DNA of 64,000 nt from Chryseobacterium sp. ISL-80 (GCA_018613055.1 JAGGQZ010000009.1:335539-399538); one strand, 5' to 3'; positions 1-8,598 are shown, counted from the stretch's first letter. The notes: generated from the letters alone by a model not told the origin. A program made the numbers and translations.

Positions 1-220
1 CCGCGAACACAACCGCATCGCAGCCTTTTGCTGCAGAAGCGATATCCTCCACAGTACCTTCCAGACTGGCGATTGCTGTTTCCACGCCTTTTTGTTCAAA
101 CTCCTTCGTCTGTTCAGGTTTTCTAAGCATTGCTCTAACTTCATGTTCTTTACTTTCTTTAAGAAGCCCGACTAGCTGTTTGCCAATCTGCCCATTTGCA
201 CCTACGACAAGTACTTTCAT
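1..220 (-). CDS. NAD(P)-binding SDR/NmrA-like oxidoreductase, N-terminal part
   Basis: Reading right to left from the ATG at 218-220, the protein opens with a beta strand and the Rossmann glycine motif GANGQIGK, typical of atypical short-chain dehydrogenases that bind NAD(P)H. An AAGGAGG ribosome site lies directly upstream (224-235), so the start is secure. Only about 73 residues are present and the gene runs off the left edge of the window. The substrate cannot be told from this fragment. Related Bacillus proteins (YhfK/YwnB type) are uncharacterised NAD(P)-dependent epimerase-like enzymes. Confidence 0.8.
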   Translation of the reverse strand, partial: MKVLVVGANGQIGKQLVGLLKESKEHEVRAMLRKPEQTKEFEQKGVETAIASLEGTVEDIASAAKGCDAVVFA

Positions 221-454
221 CAAGTTACCTCCTTGAAAAATTAGAAATAGTGTTAGCTTAATCATCGCCTGGCAAAAGCATCAGTTCTTAATTGATGGCA
301 TTACAGACGTATAAGTCCACATCTATATAATCTACCCTTTAATCAGGAATGTAAAAGAATTGAGTACCCCTAAGATGGTGAAGGATAAATAAGAGGTATT
401 ATCACTAGACAATGGGGAATACAAAGAAGGAAACGAAGCAGGAGGGATATTAAG

Positions 455-646
455 ATGGGTGCAATAGAGCGCAGTGGCTATGTATTTGAACCTGAATATA
501 GTGTGATCAGTCAGGATGGAGCTATTCATGTTTACCATAAAGGGGAGTTTATCGAGGAGATTAAATTTTCTTTTGAGGGTGAAAAACCTGAACCAGATAA
601 GATCGAGAAGTTAGTTGATGATTATTGTGACAGACATGAACTATGA
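455..646 (+). CDS. ybxH: YbxH-like small protein (DUF5370)
   Basis: A 63-residue acidic soluble protein without signal peptide or membrane segment. The opening MGAIERSGYVFEPE and the internal IHVYHKGEFIEEI resemble the Bacillus YbxH/DUF5370 family as I remember it. An AGGAGGG ribosome site sits about 8 bases before the ATG. The family has no known function. The gene stands alone and shares the terminator at 682-713 with the convergent symporter gene. Confidence 0.7.
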   Translation: MGAIERSGYVFEPEYSVISQDGAIHVYHKGEFIEEIKFSFEGEKPEPDKIEKLVDDYCDRHEL

Positions 647-681
647 GGGAGCAACCAAAGTTATAAGAGTTTCAAAATAAA

Positions 682-713
682 AACAGCTGCCCGAAATCAA
701 TCGAGCAGCTGTT
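682..713. terminator. Bidirectional intrinsic terminator
   Basis: Nine-base-pair stem AACAGCTGC/GCAGCTGTT flanked by an A-run on the left and T-rich sequence on the right. It lies between the convergent ybxH-like gene and the symporter gene and could stop transcription from both sides. Confidence 0.7.
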
Positions 714-729
714 TCAGTACAGTTTGCAA

Positions 730-1971
730 TTATGCTGTTACATTCTCCTCCATTTCAACCTCTCCAAATGTCTCTCCTTCAGAGCGGGCAACATACACAG
801 CACAGGCAGCATCTCCAGTAATATTCACTGCTGTCCTGCACATATCAAGAAGGCGGTCAACCCCAAGAACTAATGCGATTGCTTCAACTGGCAAACCTAC
901 TGATGTTAATACCATAGACAACATGATCAATCCTACTCCAGGGACACCAGCTGTGCCGATGCTTGCAAGCGTTGCAGTCAAGATAACTGTCAATAGCTGG
1001 CCTAATCCTAATTCTGCACCATAGACCTGTGCTATAAAGATCGTAGCAACACCTTGCATGATTGCCGTACCATCCATATTGATAGTCGCACCTAGCGGCT
1101 GTACGAACCCACTGACACTCTTAGAAACTTTGAGGTTATTTTGCAAGGTTTTCATTGAGATCGGCAGGGTTGCCGCACTGCTTGAAGTACTGAAGGCAAC
1201 AATCATAGCAGGGGAGAACTCTTTAAAGAATTTCACAGGATTCAATTTTCCAAGCATAGATACAGCCGATCCATAAACGATGACCATATGAAGCAACAGT
1301 ACAAACAGTACGACAAACATGTATTTACCCATCGCGGCTATTGCCTCTAATCCCTGGCTGCCAATTGCTGTCGCAATCAAACCAAAAGCTCCATAAGGGG
1401 CAAATTTCATGACTGCCTGAACCAAATACATCATCACATCGTTTGCCTGTTCAACCAGCCTGATTAACCCGGCAGCTTTTTCGCCGATTCTAGCTATGCC
1501 AAAACCAATGATAATCGAGAACGCAATTACCTGAAGCATAGAGCCCTCGACCATGGCACCTAGAGGATTGGCTGGAATAATATTTAACAAAGTTTCAATC
1601 ACCGGCGGCGCTTCGGCTGCTTCAAAGTTTGCGCCATCCAATTGGAAGCTGCCTGAGCCAGGTTGAACAAGAAGAGCCATTCCAATCGCCAAAACCAATG
1701 CAATACCGGTTGTGATTAAAAAGAAAGCAATGGTTTTGCCGCCGATTCTGCCAAGCTTTTTCGGATCACTGATTCCCGCTGTCCCCAGTATCAGTGAGAC
1801 AATGACAATCGGGACAACAAGCATCTTAATCAAATTGACAAATATCTTTCCGAGAGGCACAAATACATAACTGTTGACGGTGTCAAAGGCTCCTGGCATG
1901 GCCAGGTTAAAAATAAGGCCAACAATGATACCAAGCCCCATACCATAAAGGATTTTGCGAGTTAGTGACAT
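730..1971 (-). CDS. Dicarboxylate/amino acid:cation symporter (DAACS family)
   Basis: A 413-residue polytopic membrane protein of the usual length for GltP/GltT/DctA carriers, which couple uptake of glutamate, aspartate or C4-dicarboxylates to protons or sodium. Family hallmarks are the serine-rich re-entrant motif AFSTSSSAATLP near residue 260 and NMDGTAIMQG near residue 298, both part of the substrate and cation site. The C-terminal part has the usual GVPGVGLIMLSMVL stretch. A GGAGGAG ribosome site precedes the ATG at 1971. Substrate choice between glutamate and dicarboxylate is not decided by these motifs. Monocistronic. Confidence 0.93.
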   Translation of the reverse strand: MSLTRKILYGMGLGIIVGLIFNLAMPGAFDTVNSYVFVPLGKIFVNLIKMLVVPIVIVSLILGTAGISDPKKLGRIGGKTIAFFLITTGIALVLAIGMALLVQPGSGSFQLDGANFEAAEAPPVIETLLNIIPANPLGAMVEGSMLQVIAFSIIIGFGIARIGEKAAGLIRLVEQANDVMMYLVQAVMKFAPYGAFGLIATAIGSQGLEAIAAMGKYMFVVLFVLLLHMVIVYGSAVSMLGKLNPVKFFKEFSPAMIVAFSTSSSAATLPISMKTLQNNLKVSKSVSGFVQPLGATINMDGTAIMQGVATIFIAQVYGAELGLGQLLTVILTATLASIGTAGVPGVGLIMLSMVLTSVGLPVEAIALVLGVDRLLDMCRTAVNITGDAACAVYVARSEGETFGEVEMEENVTA

Positions 1972-2176
1972 TTCATCTCCTCCTAAAAAGATATAAAATG
2001 AAAGCGCTTACTAAAATAACTGATAATTATAAATATTTAGTTATATTTAAAATATGCCTCAAAACGACTTATTTACCAATGTGTTTTCTGTATATTTTAA
2101 AAATAAAACCATATAAGAGAACTGTTTTATTATGGTATATTCGTGATAACTCCAGTTTAAGAAGGAAGGGATATGA

Positions 2177-2737
2177 TTGGATTCTCAAGAAAAATGGAAT
2201 TTAAAATACAAGGATCGATTGACTAAAAAGATACAACCAGAACCAAATACTAGGTTACTGATGCAGTCAGGCTATTTGAACGGTGGGGAAGCACTCGACA
2301 TTGCGTGTGGCCTTGGCGGCAATAGCTATTATCTTGCAGAGATCGGTTATGAAGTGACAGCAATTGATATTTCGGATGTGGCTGTTGACTATGTTCAAGA
2401 GCAGGCAGCAGGTAAAAAGCTGAATATTACCGTTAAAAATGCTGATCTTACAAAAGAAACACCGGTTTTAACAGGCCGGAAATATGAATTGGCGGTGCTG
2501 ACTTACTATTTAGATCGTTCATTGTTTCCACTGATGAAGGAAGTAATCAAAGCAGATGGATATTTGTTCATGGAAACCTTTTTTCAAAATGGAGCTTCAG
2601 GAAACCAGAATGTTTCGAATCGATACAAACTGGAATCGAATGAATTGCTGAAAGAATTCGGTGACTGGAGAGTTCTCTATTTCGAGGAAAATGAACAGGA
2701 AGGACGTCAGACAATTTTTTGCCAGAATCAGCGATAG
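2177..2737 (+). CDS. Class I SAM-dependent methyltransferase (TehB-like)
   Basis: A 186-residue soluble protein with the SAM-binding motif ALDIACGLGGNS (residues about 38-49) followed by the acidic ribose-binding end AIDIS (about 62-66). The size and order resemble the TehB/tellurite-resistance-like methyltransferases. The start is TTG at 2177, placed 6 bases after GAAGGAAGGG; an ATG at 2174 is out of frame. The substrate is unknown. The gene appears monocistronic and ends before a hairpin at 2757-2794. Confidence 0.85.
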   Translation: MDSQEKWNLKYKDRLTKKIQPEPNTRLLMQSGYLNGGEALDIACGLGGNSYYLAEIGYEVTAIDISDVAVDYVQEQAAGKKLNITVKNADLTKETPVLTGRKYELAVLTYYLDRSLFPLMKEVIKADGYLFMETFFQNGASGNQNVSNRYKLESNELLKEFGDWRVLYFEENEQEGRQTIFCQNQR

Positions 2738-2756
2738 ATTTTAACTTTATAGAAAG

Positions 2757-2794
2757 AAAAAGCAGAACCAAATCAATCCTCTGTTTCTGCTTTT
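2757..2794. terminator. Bidirectional intrinsic terminator
   Basis: Stem AAAAGCAGAA/TTCTGCTTTT with an 18-base loop between the convergent methyltransferase and MFS genes; A- and T-runs flank the arms, so it can act in both directions. Confidence 0.65.
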
Positions 2795-2808
2795 TCAAAG
2801 AAATACAG

Positions 2809-4035
2809 TTAAATAGTTTCTGCTATAACTCTACGTTCCAGTTTCAAAGCAACAAACAAGAAAGAGAACGCTGCAGCCATCCTGAATAGCGAAATTAGAT
2901 TCATAGCTGTAGCCATGCCCATGCCATTAAGAAGCATGACACCCATTTGCGGAGCAATGAATCCGACGATTGAAAGCAGGAAGTTATAATTGGCAATATA
3001 GTTCGTCCGGCCTTTTTCTGGTGATGCCTTAAGGAGCTGGTTGAATAATAGCAGGTTTGTTCCAGATACAAACAAGCCAATCCACAGATTGATTAAAGTT
3101 AGGTAAACAAGATTACTTGAAAGTATGGTTAAAGCAGGAGCTGTTGCCATACCTGCTGCGGCGATGAATAATACAAAGCTGTTTCCCCGCCGGTCTGCTG
3201 CATTCGCCCACCATTTTATACTGATAATTTGTGCAAGCTGATTCGTGACAGAAAATAGGCTTAACCATAAAGCAGTCGCGTTTGCCTCTTTAATTTGATA
3301 GATACTGAATAGTGACCATGCCATCTGTGCAGTAAAATTGAATAGTAACGCGGATATAACGAATGCTAAAAAAGGTTTATGTTTAAAGAGATGAAGTGAA
3401 AACTTCTTTCTTTTTTCTTCTACAATCTCTTCATTTTTTCTTCTTTCAGGCTCCTTGTGTTTTATAAGAAAATATACCTCTGCTGCCGCAAACAGAAAGG
3501 CAGCAATAAACAATACCTGGTATGGAAAAGCATGACCTTTATCAAACTGTTGCAGAAACACTCCTGTACTAAAAGTTACAGCCATAGCGGCAATCGTATT
3601 GTATCTATTTCGTGAGCTGAAAAATTCTCCTCTTCGCTTTTCGGGTACCAGATCACCGATCATGGACTGCCACGACAAACCTGATAAAGCACCTGGGAAG
3701 TTAAGCAGAGCGATCAGGATCACCAGCGCCCATGCTGCAAACGGAGTCCCGAGAAATGGAACGAAAAGAATCAAGCTGAATAGCAGGCGGGTAACGAATG
3801 TTGAAATGACCGCAAAGTTCTTTTTACTTTGTACACGATTCAGCCAAATGGCCCCTGGAATCAATGCAAGCATTCCTATAATTGAAGGAAGGGAGACAAT
3901 CAGCCCGATCTGCTGGTTTGTGGCTCCGAGAACACTAATGGCGAATAAAGGAATATACCCGTTGACCATATTGGTAGCTGCGGTGGAAGCAAGTCCGTTA
4001 TAAATGCTCCACTTTTCATTTTCGTAAAATCTCAA
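2809..4035 (-). CDS. MFS transporter
   Basis: A 408-residue protein with about twelve hydrophobic segments, consistent with a major facilitator exporter. The basic cytosolic loops after helix 2 (LNRVQSKK) and in the middle (KHKEPERRKNEEIVEEKRKK) fit this fold. I place the start at a TTG (4033-4035) 9 bases after GAGAGGGG; the frame stays open upstream to 4161, but those residues are cysteine-rich and cover an inverted repeat (4073-4128), so they are probably leader. Substrate unknown; drug or sugar efflux are equally possible. Divergent from the nucleoside hydrolase gene. Confidence 0.85.
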   Translation of the reverse strand: MRFYENEKWSIYNGLASTAATNMVNGYIPLFAISVLGATNQQIGLIVSLPSIIGMLALIPGAIWLNRVQSKKNFAVISTFVTRLLFSLILFVPFLGTPFAAWALVILIALLNFPGALSGLSWQSMIGDLVPEKRRGEFFSSRNRYNTIAAMAVTFSTGVFLQQFDKGHAFPYQVLFIAAFLFAAAEVYFLIKHKEPERRKNEEIVEEKRKKFSLHLFKHKPFLAFVISALLFNFTAQMAWSLFSIYQIKEANATALWLSLFSVTNQLAQIISIKWWANAADRRGNSFVLFIAAAGMATAPALTILSSNLVYLTLINLWIGLFVSGTNLLLFNQLLKASPEKGRTNYIANYNFLLSIVGFIAPQMGVMLLNGMGMATAMNLISLFRMAAAFSFLFVALKLERRVIAETI

Positions 4036-4072
4036 TCTATTTTTTCCCCTCTCAAAAAAATCACACGAGATG

Positions 4073-4128
4073 GATTGTACGATTTTGCTTCTCAATAGGC
4101 AAGAGAAGCAAGTAAAAACAGTACAATC
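4073..4128 (-). repeat. Nested inverted repeat in the leader of the MFS gene
   Basis: Outer arms GATTGTAC (4073-4080) and GTACAATC (4121-4128) enclose inner arms GCTTCTC (4087-4093) and GAGAAGC (4103-4109). The structure lies about 40 bases upstream of the chosen TTG start and could be a folded mRNA leader or an operator. No T-run follows it, so it is not a plain terminator. Confidence 0.5.
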
Positions 4129-4258
4129 AGCATACCTTCTCAATAAAGAACAAAGCTCCATTTTCTAACGAAATTCAAGCCTAATTCAAAAAGAGAATGA
4201 AACACTGAAGGGTTAGAATATAATAAAACAATGTCAATGAAAAAGAGGGAGGGGAGCC

Positions 4259-5218
4259 ATGTACAATATCCTTTTGTTCACGGATTCCGGGGTGGATGAT
4301 TCTCTGGCCCTGATGTATGCCTTGCTGCATCCGCAGCTGAATGTTGTAGGTGTCGTAACCGGTTATGGAAACATCACAAAAGAACAGGCAATTAATAATA
4401 CAGCCTATTTATTGCAGCTGGGAGGGAGAGAGGAAATACCGATCATCGCTGGCGCATCAGGCCCCTTATCCGGTGAACTGGCAACCTTTTATCCAGAAAT
4501 CCACGGCCCTGAAGGTCTTGGGCCAATCAGGCCGCCAGAGGATTTTGGAGAGGTAGAGGTATTTGATATTGATAAGATCCTCGATCTTGTGAATGAGTAC
4601 CCAGATAATCTAGTGATTGTCGGTGTCGGAAGGCAAACGGAACTGGCCATCCCATTTATCCTGTATGGAGAGGATGCCTTCAAAACTGTTAACGCCTTTT
4701 ATATCATGGGAGGAGCATTCCTCGTTCCCGGAAATGTCACAGCAGAAGCTGAAGCGAATTTTTATGCAGATCCGATTGCAGCCAATCAGGTCCTGGAAAA
4801 GGCAAGAAATGTTTTTCTTCATCCGCTGAACATTACCAATAAAGCCATTATCCCGCCAGCTGTAATCGACTACCTTGCAGAGAACAGCCAGTCTCCTTTC
4901 AAAGATCTGATCAAACCTGTATATGATTATTACTTTGAAGCATACAAAGAAAATGTACCTGGCATCCAGGGAGCGCCGTTGCATGATGTGATCACTTTAA
5001 GCGCTCTCGTGAATAGAAACCTGGTCAAATATCTGCCAAGAAGGGTAACCGTCGAATTGTTCGGCCGCGCGAAAGGGAAAAGCATGGCAGACTTCAGACC
5101 GAAACCAGAGCCTGAACCGGAAGAGGAACTGGATTGGATCGGCATGGAGGCAGACATACCGGCTTTTATCGAAGATTTCACCCTTATTTTCATGGGTAGT
5201 AAAACAACTAAAGCATAA
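4259..5218 (+). CDS. Nucleoside hydrolase (IUNH family)
   Basis: A 319-residue soluble enzyme that hydrolyses the N-glycosidic bond of nucleosides to free base and ribose for salvage. The N-terminal calcium-binding motif is DSGVDDSLAL (residues 9-18), a variant of the usual DxDxxxDDxxAL, so the first aspartate of the canonical triad is replaced (TDSG). Other family elements include VVTGYGNITKEQAINN and IMGGAFLVPGNVTAEAEANFYADP, with the calcium-binding NFYADP near residue 170. An AGGGAGGGGAG ribosome site precedes the ATG. A terminator follows. Base specificity is unknown. Confidence 0.9.
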   Translation: MYNILLFTDSGVDDSLALMYALLHPQLNVVGVVTGYGNITKEQAINNTAYLLQLGGREEIPIIAGASGPLSGELATFYPEIHGPEGLGPIRPPEDFGEVEVFDIDKILDLVNEYPDNLVIVGVGRQTELAIPFILYGEDAFKTVNAFYIMGGAFLVPGNVTAEAEANFYADPIAANQVLEKARNVFLHPLNITNKAIIPPAVIDYLAENSQSPFKDLIKPVYDYYFEAYKENVPGIQGAPLHDVITLSALVNRNLVKYLPRRVTVELFGRAKGKSMADFRPKPEPEPEEELDWIGMEADIPAFIEDFTLIFMGSKTTKA

Positions 5219-5222
5219 ACGA

Positions 5223-5255
5223 AAAGAACTCCCTCAGAGTAAAAGGGAGTTCTTT
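5223..5255. terminator. Bidirectional intrinsic terminator
   Basis: Twelve-base-pair perfect stem AAAGAACTCCCT/AGGGAGTTCTTT with a 9-base loop, lying between the convergent nucleoside hydrolase and MFS genes. Confidence 0.8.
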
Positions 5256-5263
5256 GTGATGGA

Positions 5264-6484
5264 TCATAAGCTTTGTTTTACTTCTTTATACTTTCTTGTG
5301 TTGGCATTTGAAACGAGGATCACAATAATACTAGAGGTAATCAATGTTCCATGGAAAATCCAGACCATTTTTGCCAATGAAAGAGCCTCTAGCAGGATAG
5401 GTGCAACCACAAATCCCAGCGCAAATCCCAGTGACTTTAATAGCATGCCAACTCCAAATATTCTGCCTCTAATATAATTATCCGTTTTCTGAAGAATGGT
5501 AGCATGCAGGGTGGTGAAGCATGCATCAAAGATTCCCGTAAAGAAAGCAAACAATAAGACAATCCAAATATTTATATTCGAGAGAAACGTTATAAAACCA
5601 GCTGACATCAGGATGGCTGAAACAAAATAGGTACGATACAAGTGCTTTCCATTGATAAAATTCATCCTTGGCAAGAGAAGGGTGGCCAATACAGAGCCTA
5701 TTCCCCAGACGCCCCAGATCAATCCGTATATCAAGCTTTGTTTGCTCGTATCGATAGCGTCAGCCAACAAAGGAATTCCCAGGTTATGTGAGGCACCGGC
5801 GAATGACCCGACGAGAAAAATGATGTTTATGTATAACAACATCGGCACAGACAGAATGAAAGAATATACTTCTTTTAAGTCTTTGCCAATCTGGGATACT
5901 TTTTCTTTCACTCCAGACGTTATAAGATTTGTTCCGACAGCTGCAGTTGTTTGCCATTTGATTTTGATCAGAACGGCTGCTGATAACAAGTAGGTGGCTG
6001 CGTCGATGATCAAGGTAACCTGGTATCCAAGAAAATCAGTAATCACCCCAGCACCAATGAACCCAAAAACGAGACTAATCGATGTCAATCTTGAAATCAG
6101 CGCATTAGTTTCGAGGACCTTATCCTGGCCAAATATTTGCGGAATTTCAGCACTGTAGCTTACAGCAAAAAAACTGCTTGTCAAACCGATCAGGAAGCAT
6201 ACAATCAGGATCATCACTGGATTAGGAAAGGGAATTAAGCTAAGGATGATGACTGCGCGAAAAATATCGGTCCAAATCATGATTTTCCTGCGGTCAAAAC
6301 GGTCTGCGAGGACACCGGAAAATAAGCTTGATAAGACTCCGCCCAAGGTACGGAACGCCATTGTCGCAGCAAGCCAGCCAGGACTTCCGGTCGCAATATA
6401 CATTAAAACATTGATTGCAATTAAATCCATAAAAGTACCGAGATCGGAAAATGCTTTTACATAAAGAAATACTTTGCGGTTCAT
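5264..6484 (-). CDS. MFS transporter
   Basis: A 406-residue protein with about twelve membrane segments. The motif GVLADRFDRRKIMIW (residues about 58-72) is the classical MFS loop 2-3 signature GxxaDRxxRr. It resembles the MFS_3/enterobactin-exporter-like group found in Bacillus. GGGAGA lies 7 bases before the ATG at 6484. It is divergent from the flavin reductase gene, and the shared intergenic region holds an inverted repeat. Substrate unknown. Confidence 0.88.
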   Translation of the reverse strand: MNRKVFLYVKAFSDLGTFMDLIAINVLMYIATGSPGWLAATMAFRTLGGVLSSLFSGVLADRFDRRKIMIWTDIFRAVIILSLIPFPNPVMILIVCFLIGLTSSFFAVSYSAEIPQIFGQDKVLETNALISRLTSISLVFGFIGAGVITDFLGYQVTLIIDAATYLLSAAVLIKIKWQTTAAVGTNLITSGVKEKVSQIGKDLKEVYSFILSVPMLLYINIIFLVGSFAGASHNLGIPLLADAIDTSKQSLIYGLIWGVWGIGSVLATLLLPRMNFINGKHLYRTYFVSAILMSAGFITFLSNINIWIVLLFAFFTGIFDACFTTLHATILQKTDNYIRGRIFGVGMLLKSLGFALGFVVAPILLEALSLAKMVWIFHGTLITSSIIVILVSNANTRKYKEVKQSL

Positions 6485-6537
6485 AAGAAGTCTCCCTTAA
6501 TTCTGTGGTGGTATAGTCACTCTGTTTTATTTTAAAG

Positions 6538-6584
6538 ATTTCGAATTTACTTCGCAATACGAAATTTCAGTTTTTTGTTATAAT
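6538..6584 (+). promoter_or_regulatory. Promoter of flavin reductase gene with inverted repeat
   Basis: A TATAAT -10 element (6579-6584) sits about 55 bases before the flavin reductase ATG. Just upstream is an interrupted inverted repeat ATTTCG (6538-6543) / CGAAAT (6560-6565) lying over the expected -35 region, a plausible repressor site shared with the divergent MFS gene. The regulator is not in view. Confidence 0.5.
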
Positions 6585-6639
6585 ATGAATAAATCTGACA
6601 TTGGAATCTCTAAAATCATATACAGAGAGGAATTAAATA

Positions 6640-7200
6640 ATGATCCAAAGAGTCAATCAAACCGTGATGCATAGTTATCCAGGAATGGTGGCCCTTGTAA
6701 CGGTTAGTCATGAAGGCGAAAAGAATATTATGGCAGCCGGCTGGCACACCTATATTTCCTATGACCCGCCAATTTATGGCGTAGCAATCGGCCGTGAACG
6801 TCATACATATCAATTAGTTAAAGAGGCAGGTACATTCGCAATTAACTTTGTCCCATTTGAAAACGCAGCAATCATTCAGCAAGTGGGTGTATATTCAGGA
6901 TCCGAAATCGACAAATTCGAGAAAGCGAATATCCTATTTGAACAGGGCTTATCAACAAACTCACCTATCCTGAGTGACGCATACATAGCATACGAATGTG
7001 AAATCATTGACCGGAATAGCTATGGTGACCATGACTTGTTTGTTGCCAATATCGTAGAATTTTACAAAGATCAAGATCAGTTTCTTGAAAATGGTTTGCC
7101 GAATCTCAAGAAATTATCGATTCCGCTTTATCTGGGAAGATCTCAATATACGAGTGTGAATGATAAAAGTGAACTTATAGCACATAAAGTTGAGGAATAG
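6640..7200 (+). CDS. Flavin reductase-like FMN-binding protein
   Basis: A 186-residue soluble protein of the flavin-reductase-like split-barrel family, which binds FMN or supplies reduced flavin to a partner monooxygenase. Family features are the early NIMAAGWHTYISYDPPIYGVAIG segment (FMN phosphate and isoalloxazine contacts), the ERHTYQLVKEAGTFAINF strand-helix-strand, and the late ECEIIDRNSYGDHDLFVANIVEF dimer strand. An AGAGAGG ribosome site precedes the ATG. No partner oxygenase lies nearby. A strong hairpin at 7211-7251 ends the transcript. Confidence 0.85.
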   Translation: MIQRVNQTVMHSYPGMVALVTVSHEGEKNIMAAGWHTYISYDPPIYGVAIGRERHTYQLVKEAGTFAINFVPFENAAIIQQVGVYSGSEIDKFEKANILFEQGLSTNSPILSDAYIAYECEIIDRNSYGDHDLFVANIVEFYKDQDQFLENGLPNLKKLSIPLYLGRSQYTSVNDKSELIAHKVEE

Positions 7201-7210
7201 TGAGCAGTAT

Positions 7211-7251
7211 AATCAGGATAAAATGTCAGCATGGATTATTTTATCCTGATT
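7211..7251 (+). terminator. Intrinsic terminator-like hairpin
   Basis: Fourteen-base-pair perfect stem AATCAGGATAAAAT/ATTTTATCCTGATT, 10 bases after the flavin reductase stop codon. Confidence 0.7.
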
Positions 7252-7276
7252 ACTTTAAGAAGGGTGAGATGTACGT

Positions 7277-7421
7277 TGAAGAGAATCGTCCTACATTTGA
7301 ATATAAGGAAAACGCTTAGAAAACAAGATTCTTTTTGTTATGTAGGTATATTCTCTTCACTTTTTTATTGAAGAGAATATACCTACATATAATTAAAATG
7401 AAGAGAAAGTTCCAACATAAT
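7277..7421 (+). repeat. Three degenerate direct copies of a GAAGAGAA...CCTACAT motif
   Basis: Copy A starts at 7277 (TGAAGAGAATCGTCCTACAT), copy B at 7369 (TGAAGAGAATATACCTACAT) and copy C at 7399 (TGAAGAGAAAGTTCCAACAT). The 7340-7359 arm is the same motif inverted. Copies B and C are spaced exactly 30 bases apart. Repeated sites of about 20 bp close to a Tn7-like element suggest transposase-binding sites, but their orientation is not as expected for a left end. Confidence 0.55.
7340..7388. repeat. Perfect 20-bp inverted repeat
   Basis: Arms at 7340-7359 and 7369-7388 are exact reverse complements (ATGTAGGTATATTCTCTTCA on the left) separated by a 9-base T-rich spacer. The arms begin with TGT and end with ACA, like Tn7-type termini. 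No T-run follows the second arm, so a terminator is unlikely. Confidence 0.85.
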
Positions 7422-7751
7422 TAACATAAGCATTCCGATAAAGGAGGGAATGGTAGCAATGAATTAAAAACTGACCTTTAGGTTATTACTTTTCCACGAA
7501 TTATTAATAGGTGGACATTGGTAAAAAATTTTATAAAGAATGCACTTGTAGTCTAAACTTACCTTCTAAAGGAAAAGAACTATTAACAAAAAACCAATGA
7601 TTTTTCATCTGTAAAAGTCGTATTATTATTTGTTAAGCTATTTTCTTTATTTAATAGGCCTGGTTGGTTAAATTCGAATTAAAAATCAGGTTACAATTTT
7701 TCTCGAAATCGGGGAAACTAATAAGTATAACAATAATTTTTATGATTACTT

Positions 7752-7783
7752 AAAAAAGCCTAAATCAATTACGGGTTTAGGCT
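7752..7783 (-). terminator. Terminator of the Pycsar operon
   Basis: On the minus strand, an 8-bp stem AGCCTAAA/TTTAGGCT is followed by six T residues, 58 bases after the cyclase stop codon. This is a textbook intrinsic terminator. Confidence 0.85.
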
Positions 7784-7840
7784 CAGAGTAAGTTTTTTAA
7801 TGAGGTTTATTTTAGTTATGTATAAACTAACAAGAAAATT

Positions 7841-8584
7841 TTATAATACACTCCACCTATAATTTGTGAAATAAAAAGTTTCCTGTTTACCATTGTAAGT
7901 GAAGCTCTCGGAATTCCACATGTTTATTTTTTCGTCGACTCCAAAAATATTTTTCCGGGTGTGAAATTTTACATTGTCATTTAGATTGTGATATACATAC
8001 CTAGAAATACAAATATGATTAGGAGCTTTAGCCAAGTCACTTAGTCTTACAGCTTTATTCACTGCATTACCTGCCCAAAAAAGACCTTTATTATTTAAGT
8101 CTCCACCAATACCAATTTTAGTACATAATATTTTTCCATCGTCTAAACCGATTCCAAAATCTATTGCCGAATATTTACTTAACAGCTTATTAATGCCACT
8201 TTCTTCATGGGATATCATATACTTCATTTGCATTGCTGCTTGAACAGCACTACTTAATGTATTTTTTGAAGTTCCTGGAAAGTAGACTAACATACTGTCC
8301 CCATTAAAACTCCGTACAGAACCTCCTAATGCATGAGCAAGGGTGGTAATTGTATGGAAATAAGCCATGTGAATTTTTGCAACTGTTGATTTATTATGAT
8401 TGTTTAATATTCCTGTTGAACCTCGCATGTCTATATGTAGAACCGTTGCTTCAAATTTAACTCCTTTGTTACCGAAAGTTAACTTTTTATCATCTATATC
8501 TGGAACATAGTCGACATCTTCTACGACGAAATTTGTATCCATTATTTCCTTAACTTTTTTCGTAATGCTATCTTTTTTTCCCAT
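7841..8584 (-). CDS. pycC: Class III nucleotide cyclase, probable Pycsar cyclase PycC
   Basis: A 247-residue soluble protein with one class III (adenylate/guanylate) cyclase domain over residues about 43-200. Both metal-binding aspartates are visible: Asp52 in LHIDMRGST and Asp96 in FNGDSML. The transition-state pair follows as Asn176 and Arg180 in VNKAVR, so the enzyme should be active. In Pycsar systems such cyclases make cCMP or cUMP on phage infection; which base is used cannot be read here. I chose the ATG at 8584, 7 bases after AGAGG, 14 bases past the effector stop codon. The linkage to a PycTM-like effector is the main reason for the call; a housekeeping adenylate cyclase is less likely. 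Confidence 0.82.
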   Translation of the reverse strand: MGKKDSITKKVKEIMDTNFVVEDVDYVPDIDDKKLTFGNKGVKFEATVLHIDMRGSTGILNNHNKSTVAKIHMAYFHTITTLAHALGGSVRSFNGDSMLVYFPGTSKNTLSSAVQAAMQMKYMISHEESGINKLLSKYSAIDFGIGLDDGKILCTKIGIGGDLNNKGLFWAGNAVNKAVRLSDLAKAPNHICISRYVYHNLNDNVKFHTRKNIFGVDEKINMWNSESFTYNGKQETFYFTNYRWSVL

Positions 8585-8598
8585 TGTTATACCTCTTT

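Larger units (their letters stand above)
7201..7840. other. 640-base intergenic region, left edge of the transposon
   Basis: No credible coding sequence. After the terminator at 7211-7251 it holds a cluster of related motifs (7277-7421), an orphan ribosome site AAGGAGGG (7441-7448) followed only by a five-codon frame (ATG GTA GCA ATG AAT stop), then about 300 bases of AT-rich sequence and the Pycsar terminator (7752-7783). The left end of the Tn7-like element must lie in this interval, but no matching terminal repeat could be paired with the right side by eye. Confidence 0.6.

Noticed and set aside
4489..4984. Several minus-strand frames inside the nucleoside hydrolase gene
   Set aside because: They overlap each other and the hydrolase, have no start signals and no recognisable domains.
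7340..7388. Rho-independent terminator
   Set aside because: The stem is long and perfect but no T-run follows either arm and the nearest gene already has its own terminator at 7211-7251.
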